This document shows, in pieces, positions 58,532 through 64,000 of a stretch of DNA of 64,000 nucleotides. The DNA is from Paragyromitra xinjiangensis (lineage: Eukaryota; Ascomycota; Pezizomycetes; Pezizales; Discinaceae), in assembly GCA_038503065.1 (NCBI GenBank), contig JBCAMK010000002.1, forward strand, positions 3,286,001-3,350,000, in the 5' to 3' direction. Below the pieces are notes generated by a model. That model was not told where the DNA came from. It saw nothing but the letters and a program-made list of their open reading frames with translations, and searched no databases. A program made the position numbers and the translations under genes. The first letter of the stretch is position 1, and each line of letters begins with the position of its first letter.

Positions 58532-61143
58532 TCACATCTGAAGTTGGATATTCGGGATTTTGTAAGCTAGAATAAACCTTGTTTTCATATGCTTGTTCGG
58601 CTCGATTAAATTGTTTATTTTAGAACAGTAGCAATATATACTTACAAATCATGAGCCCTCACTCGATAGTATTTACCGCCCAATATCGCTCCATACTTCC
58701 TTGCCAGATCCACCATCGCAAGGTACTTGCCCTACAAGATACTGAGCAAAACTAGCCGAATGTTTTCACGAGAGCATAAAGAGCCCTACCCAGGTGCCTT
58801 GTGGAATAAAGAATAAACCAGAATTCAATAAGTCGCGTGGTAATGGTACCTTGAAAAAACTAGGCTAAAACAGTAAGCACTACTAGTAGTTAAGCCCAAT
58901 GGATGGAGAACAAAGGTTGAACCTACATGTACCCTTCAGGTTTAGTCTGCCCCACAGCTCAAAATTATTTTTTTCAAATTACATGTTCCGTGACTTCTAG
59001 CTGCATCGCTTAAGATGGGAGTGTTCTACAACCGCGAGCAGGATGGCCAGGCTGTTTACGGCGAGTACATTTTTGTATTCCTACTCGTGGCCCCTGACCT
59101 CCTCTCTACTTGCGTGCAATAGCAGGCTGACCCCTCCTCTTTTGTTTGGTTGTTAGTGGGAGGCAGATCGGTTCCTCAGGCCCGAATAGAAGGTTAGCAA
59201 CATCAATAGGAGGTAGATTCGGTACACTCTAGGTCGCTATATACCCAGCTAGAGTCAAATTTCGAGGGACATAGTCTCGTGGAGCGCCGCCAACTTCGTA
59301 AATGCAAGAGATAGCATGGCATGTCGTGTTCCTGAGAGTCCACAGCTGCAACGACGGGTTTCTAAACCGCCAATGTGCTGGTTTTTACCACGGGCTGTGA
59401 CAGTGGCTTCGGTAGGAGTTGAGAACTCGGCGATGGAGTGGTTGTTGTGGGGTAGATCAAACCCGAAGGGTAGATTAAACTTCTGCTCATAAATAAATGC
59501 AGATTCCATAAGTCCCACCACAAACATCGATCATGTCTGAGGAAAAATCAGGGAAGTTCTGGTAGAATACAGGACAACAGACATCCAACTTCTCCCGGAG
59601 AAATGAATTCTCAGCCAGAAGGAAATTCCAAACAACAACGCGTCATATCAAACTTGTTGTAATCGCCAATATTCTTAAAATTATTGCTCTTAACCACCCC
59701 CACTCCACGGGCTTCTACTGCTCCGTTTCTAGACAGACCGAAAAGTTCGTACCTATCACCTTATTCGTTCCAAATATTATTTTCTTGAGACCTAGATACT
59801 TACCGTAGAATACCCTCCCGTTAAGTCATCATCGTGTTAAAACATGAATTAACCAGCCGTGAATAGTTTTTCCGATCTCTATGTCCTCCAGTCAGCTACT
59901 TAACCCTCAACCACAATATCAACTTAGAAGCATGGCATCTCCTACCGAACTTTTCGCTACTCAATACCGCCGCATACTTTGGGTCTAAGAGGGGAGATCT
60001 AGTATCAATGGAGAGCCATCCCTCGGAGTGGTTGCAGAAATGGAGAAGACGAAAGGGACCTTGGGTTAAAACCCATCCTCTTAGTGGGTTTGGGGCACAC
60101 ATAGAATCCGTACAACCTCTAAAGCCTAGTCTGCAAACAGCCTACGCTAACCAACTAGGGTACCATAATAAATTTGCACCCAACCAGCCCTCTGGCCCGG
60201 ATCAAAACCTCAAGCTAGCATATGTTGGAGATGCTTCCTAATACGGGGCTTGGCCCTTCGGAGTCGGAAATGATTGAGAGACAGGTACCCGAGCACACGG
60301 GCACTCGGGCACCCGAGAGAGCTGCTACACGAGTATTTAGATAGGGGCCGTATGCCCACCTAGCAAGCAAGCAAGCAATCAAGTCTTCTATTCCTTTCTA
60401 CGTGCTCCCAATATTACAACAGCATACAGTACTTATCGGCCGAGTGACATCTCATGACTACACCCTGCCCCATGCTTGATCCTAGACACAAACATACATG
60501 TATCAATCTAGTGCGCTACCAAACAGCAGATGGGGAATCGAGTATAGACTTACTCAAACCTTAACTACACTCCAAACCCCTATCTACATGTAGTCTTACC
60601 TTCACACTGACAGACATGGTAACTCGTTATAAACCATTCAAGTCTCACATGAAAGGCACATCTCGGGTCTAGAGCATATATAAATAATCCTCATGTATAA
60701 AATACGAAGCGCCAAACGATGGAGACTAAAACACAAGCGCAATGCATTAAACACCAGAAAACATCACAAAGCGCTAAAAAGGGTAACATAGCAGCAAGTA
60801 ACCAAAGGAATAAAAACAGGTGAGGAAAGAAAAAAAAAGAAAGAAAACTCTAGACACTGAGTTTCCCAATTTAAGCATGTTCTTTATCTAGAATAAAGAG
60901 GAGGAAGGAGGATGGATGTAAACGGGCACGGCCAGTGAGCTGGAAAAAATAAAAAGAGGAAGAAATATAAAAACTTCTATTCCATCTCGACCCACTTGAC
61001 CGAATGAAATAAGAGAAGAAATAGGAACTTAAAAAGGAAGAAAAATAATTCATGCCGACATACGCCCCCGACCATAATCTCGATCACCCAACCTAAACCA
61101 ACTAGTCTCTTCCCATCACTCTATCGTACCATGCTTTTGGCTT
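58532..61143. other. Gene-poor region
   Basis: About 2.6 kb with no supported ORF. Short GCAAGCAAGCAAGCAA iteration at about 60363-60378 and CCCGAG/CTCGGG inverted short words at 60287-60325. A/G-rich tracts (60820-61050) on the 3' side of UBC12. Confidence 0.5.
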
Positions 61144-61958
61144 TTATTTCAATACCCTATCGAACTGCGCACTCTTGACGAAGCCACCTTGCATAGAATT
61201 CTTAACATTCCGCTTGAAGTTATCCCTAGTAAGTCGGAGATCCTCCGCCGCTTCCTTATTGAGAGGGTCCGAGGGATTAGGCTCGAGGAACAGAAACTAC
61301 ACCAGTCAGCAAAACCTCCCTCATCTTCCCAGAAACTAGCAAACATACCTGCAACCCCACAATCACCGCATTCAAATTCAACACCGGCTTCCAATCTTCA
61401 CGAAGAATATTCAAGCAGACATTCCCCTCAAGGTCGATATTCGGATGGTAGATAGTCTGCGTGCACTTAACCTTCGGCGGTTCATGCGGGAAGTTCGAGT
61501 TGATAGCAAAAGTAAACTTAAAAGACCCCCCCTTATACATGCCTAACCTCCCTCCCCATCAGCCCTCATCTAAACAAACCTCAAATAGCAGGAAACAAAC
61601 CCTCATCCGGCTCAATAGTCAACGTAAAGTTCAAAATATCATCCGGATCCGGAAAATGCGTCCTCATAGTCGACGGCAACGACAACTCCGTGATATCTAC
61701 CTAACCCATTAACCAAACCGCCCCAACCAGACGCCTGAAGAAGGAAAAAAAGAAAAAAAGAAGAGATGATACACACCCTTCTGAGCCCGCAACTGAGCAG
61801 CCGTAACTTTCTTCTTCCCGCCACCTTCAGCATTCGACGCAGCCTTCTGCTGCTGCTTCTGTTCGTATCCGCTCCCCACATTAGCTCTCGTCACATCTAG
61901 GGAGGGGGAGACACGTGAGATAGGGGAATCAACGAACCATCGACCAAATCTTCAGCAT
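61144..61958 (-). CDS. UBC12: NEDD8-conjugating enzyme E2, UBC12
   Basis: Accepts NEDD8/Rub1 from its E1 and transfers it to cullins, activating SCF-type ligases. Exons in transcript order: 61958-61938, 61858-61777, 61696-61601, 61542-61349, 61296-61144; 181 aa. The first exon is only 21 nt and encodes MLKIWSM; splicing to the acceptor at 61859 joins it to KQQQKAAS, giving the E1-binding N-terminal peptide typical of UBC12. A nearer AG (61901) would give a stop. The catalytic Cys is in [19 protein letters not shown] precedes it. [20 protein letters not shown] and [19 protein letters not shown] are family stretches. It is the only ubiquitin-type conjugation gene in the window; F-box-like/ankyrin genes nearby may feed into the same SCF system, but linkage proves nothing. 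Confidence 0.95.
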
Positions 61959-62974
61959 CGTGATTCTTCCTCTTGTGATATCTCTATCTTAATCTCTGGT
62001 CCAACAAGCTTCTTCAACGAGGAAGCTCACAAAATACGGAATCGAGAGGGAAAAAGACTGTCGGGAGGCGACAGTCAGGGACAGGCGGTGGCGAACGCTG
62101 GTAACCGAAAAACGATGCGAAGGAGGGGTTGTATAGGAGGAGCAGAGGTCAGAGAGGAAGGGAAAAGAAAAAAAAAACTTGAGGTACCTAGCGCGGGGTA
62201 AGGAGATAGGTGAGGTAGGGCGAAAACCGTTTTAGTGGTTGATGGTGGTGGTGGTAATTGTGGTGGTGACGCTGGTGACGATGCTTATTAGTGGGGCTCA
62301 ACTGAACTGGGGAGGGTTACTGAGGCTAGGCGGGCAACCACGTCGGTCAAGGAACCACGAAGGAGAACTAAGATAAGATGGATGACTCTCACCGCAGGGT
62401 ATCTATCTTACCCCATAGGTGTAGTGCCAAAGTACAGCTTATGCATATCCACCGTTAGTTAGTACCTATCGATTTGCTTGATAACGTGCATTCCATCAAC
62501 TCCAGAACAATCTCCAGAATGCTCATTTGATGGTGAGTTTCCAAGAAGCCTCTTGGATTGGACTTCTATGATAATTTGTCCGCCTTTCGATGCCTGAACT
62601 CACTGGGACCATTCAACACGTCACAACGGGAACACACATAGCGTTAAACGCATTCAATGAATTTGATAGAAGCGAATTCTTATCCTAAAGAGTACAACAC
62701 ATACCATGCGAGGGAAAGAAAAAATAAAAAAATTCCATAACCGATAGAGAGGGCGTTGTGAAAAATAAAATAAAGGTGTGTTTTCCTTCTGCCAGCGCAT
62801 TTAAAAAATAACAAAAACGTCAGGCAAAAACTGTTGCAAAAACAGGTGAACGACCTATCAGAAAAACAAAAAAAAACAAAAAACAAAAAGAGAACACCGA
62901 TACCCCAATCCTTACCCCACCTTCCCTTGTATTACAATTTCTGATCCTCAAGCAGGTTTTCTACCTTCATTTCT
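61959..62974. other. Intergenic between UBC12 and NBR1-like gene
   Basis: About 1 kb: UBC12 promoter with a GGT/GGTGAC-rich stretch at 62234-62282, then A-rich 3' flank of the NBR1-like gene. Nothing else seen. Confidence 0.5.
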
Positions 62975-64000
62975 CTAAGCCACTCTCTCGCATTCCTGGA
63001 ACGCCTCCTCGTCGCTCGCATCGAGAACATCGTACTCGTCGTCTGTCAAAAAGCTATCGAGATCATCACCGATGGAGCTGACATCGATCTCCTCGTCAGA
63101 ATCCTCTTGGATGCTTCCGTGACCTTCTGAACCTGCAACTGAACCCGCAACAGATACCACAGGTACAGATACCGTTTCAATCCGCGCAGCGGACAAACCG
63201 ACGGTGAGGTCTTCAACAGACGCAACTGGGCTCTCCACGGGGAGTCTGGGGAAGATCATTTGTGAAGAGGTTTCAGAGTTGTTTGTGCTCTCAGTAACAT
63301 CTTCGAACTCCTCCTTACTTTCCACAACAGGTTCCTCTACCACTTCGGGTTCGTCAACCACAGGGGTGGGCTCGATCACTTGGATGTCACACCACAGCTT
63401 GCTTCCGAATTTAGTTCCATCAGAGGCAGTCAAACGCCAGTATGAAATGTGACGACGGTTGGCAGAGAGAGGAGCGATCAAGTCAACAGAGAAACTAACA
63501 ATCTGACCAGGTAGGACTTCGTTGTCGATGGTGGTGGCGTTAATCTCCTCGGACTCAAACATAGCATCTCCAGCAATAAATTGAGGTCGAACACCGACAG
63601 GCCAGCTGGTGTTACCGTTGTTGCTCAGGAACCAAGTTTGCGAAAAAGATGTACCTGCGAGCTTGACGGCACCATCTGCAACAGTCTCACGGATGAACTC
63701 GGCCTGAAGAGGCTCAAACTCCTCCACGAGCTCCTTTACGGATTCAACGGATTGTGAGGTGGCAAGCTCGGCAGGCTCCTCGACGGCCTCGAGAGCAGGC
63801 TCAAACTCCTCGGTTGGCTTGACATCGACAACAGTCTGTACCTGGGTAGCGGCATTAGAAGTCGCAGGCGGCACAATCTGAGCATCACCCATCACTTTCA
63901 CACTCGTCTCATCTGGCTCCATGGTTGTGACATGAACGTTGCGAACTGGAGTCTTAAGCTTGATAAGAGGGTGAGTCTGGTTATGAGGGTTGGTCGGAGC
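62975..64000 (-). CDS. NBR1-type selective autophagy receptor, C-terminal part (5' end beyond window)
   Basis: The open frame continues to the window edge (HPLIKLKTPVRNVHV upstream of the ATG at 63922), so the gene is cut and that ATG is not the true start. The visible 341 residues carry one FW (four-tryptophan, NBR1) domain: AEFIRETVADG, then W in QTWFLSNNGNTSW (two), YWRLTASDGTKFGSKLW (two), with LPGQIVSFSVDLIAP between them. All four tryptophans are present. The rest is acidic and disordered. LTDDEYDVLDASDEE near the C-terminus fits an Atg8-interacting motif (Y-x-x-L with acidic flanks). ZZ zinc fingers, expected upstream, are outside. Known role of the family: linking cargo to Atg8 on the autophagosome; fungal NBR1 proteins also bring cytosolic enzymes into vacuoles. 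Confidence 0.9.
   Translation of the reverse strand, partial: APTNPHNQTHPLIKLKTPVRNVHVTTMEPDETSVKVMGDAQIVPPATSNAATQVQTVVDVKPTEEFEPALEAVEEPAELATSQSVESVKELVEEFEPLQAEFIRETVADGAVKLAGTSFSQTWFLSNNGNTSWPVGVRPQFIAGDAMFESEEINATTIDNEVLPGQIVSFSVDLIAPLSANRRHISYWRLTASDGTKFGSKLWCDIQVIEPTPVVDEPEVVEEPVVESKEEFEDVTESTNNSETSSQMIFPRLPVESPVASVEDLTVGLSAARIETVSVPVVSVAGSVAGSEGHGSIQEDSDEEIDVSSIGDDLDSFLTDDEYDVLDASDEEAFQECERVA

Noticed and set aside
60287..60325. Short CCCGAG/CTCGGG inverted words as an attachment site or terminal repeat
   Set aside because: Arms are only six to seven bases, irregularly spaced, with no associated ORF.

Overview
The window is nuclear DNA of a filamentous ascomycete (Pezizomycotina). 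The evidence is genes with many short introns (mostly 50-80 bp, GT...AG), a class III-type chitin synthase, an FLC/TRP-like channel, HeLo and F-box/ankyrin proteins, and low gene density with long AT-leaning spacers. The class cannot be fixed from this window. I see no rRNA, tRNA, CRISPR array, intact transposon or bacterial-type operon. All exon coordinates below were worked out by hand from reading frames, splice dinucleotides and family conservation.

Left part (1-16.8 kb): the 3' half of a C1-tetrahydrofolate synthase runs in from the left edge. It is followed by a nine-exon NADP-isocitrate dehydrogenase with an 11-nt microexon, an unrecognised polytopic membrane protein, a STRAP-type WD40 protein and the cytosolic Fe-S assembly ATPase NBP35. 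A 4.5 kb gene-poor stretch, possibly with a decayed gene, then leads to a small secreted cysteine-containing protein.

Middle (18-46.5 kb): an FLC-family channel/transporter on the minus strand, a HAS1-like DEAD-box protein whose catalytic motifs are almost all degenerate, and an F-box-like/ankyrin protein. These are followed by a PRP24/SART3 splicing factor (HAT repeats, four RRMs, LSm-binding tail), a small unknown acidic/basic protein, a low-molecular-weight tyrosine phosphatase and a seven-exon chitin synthase. Introns 2 and 3 of the HAS1-like gene carry a 93-bp near-identical duplicated insert.

Right part (48-64 kb): an accessory-looking block holds a kinase-ankyrin protein with an intact catalytic triad (minus strand). 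Facing away from it is a HeLo-type helical domain fused to a pseudokinase, then a second F-box-like/ankyrin protein. This looks like part of a fungal incompatibility/innate-immunity repertoire: the kinase-ankyrin gene could sense or regulate and the HeLo-pseudokinase, of MLKL-like layout, could execute. That functional pairing is inference only. The right edge holds UBC12 (NEDD8 E2) and the 3' part of an NBR1-type selective autophagy receptor.

Coordinates given for CDS entries are gene spans from start to stop codon; exon boundaries are listed in the evidence.
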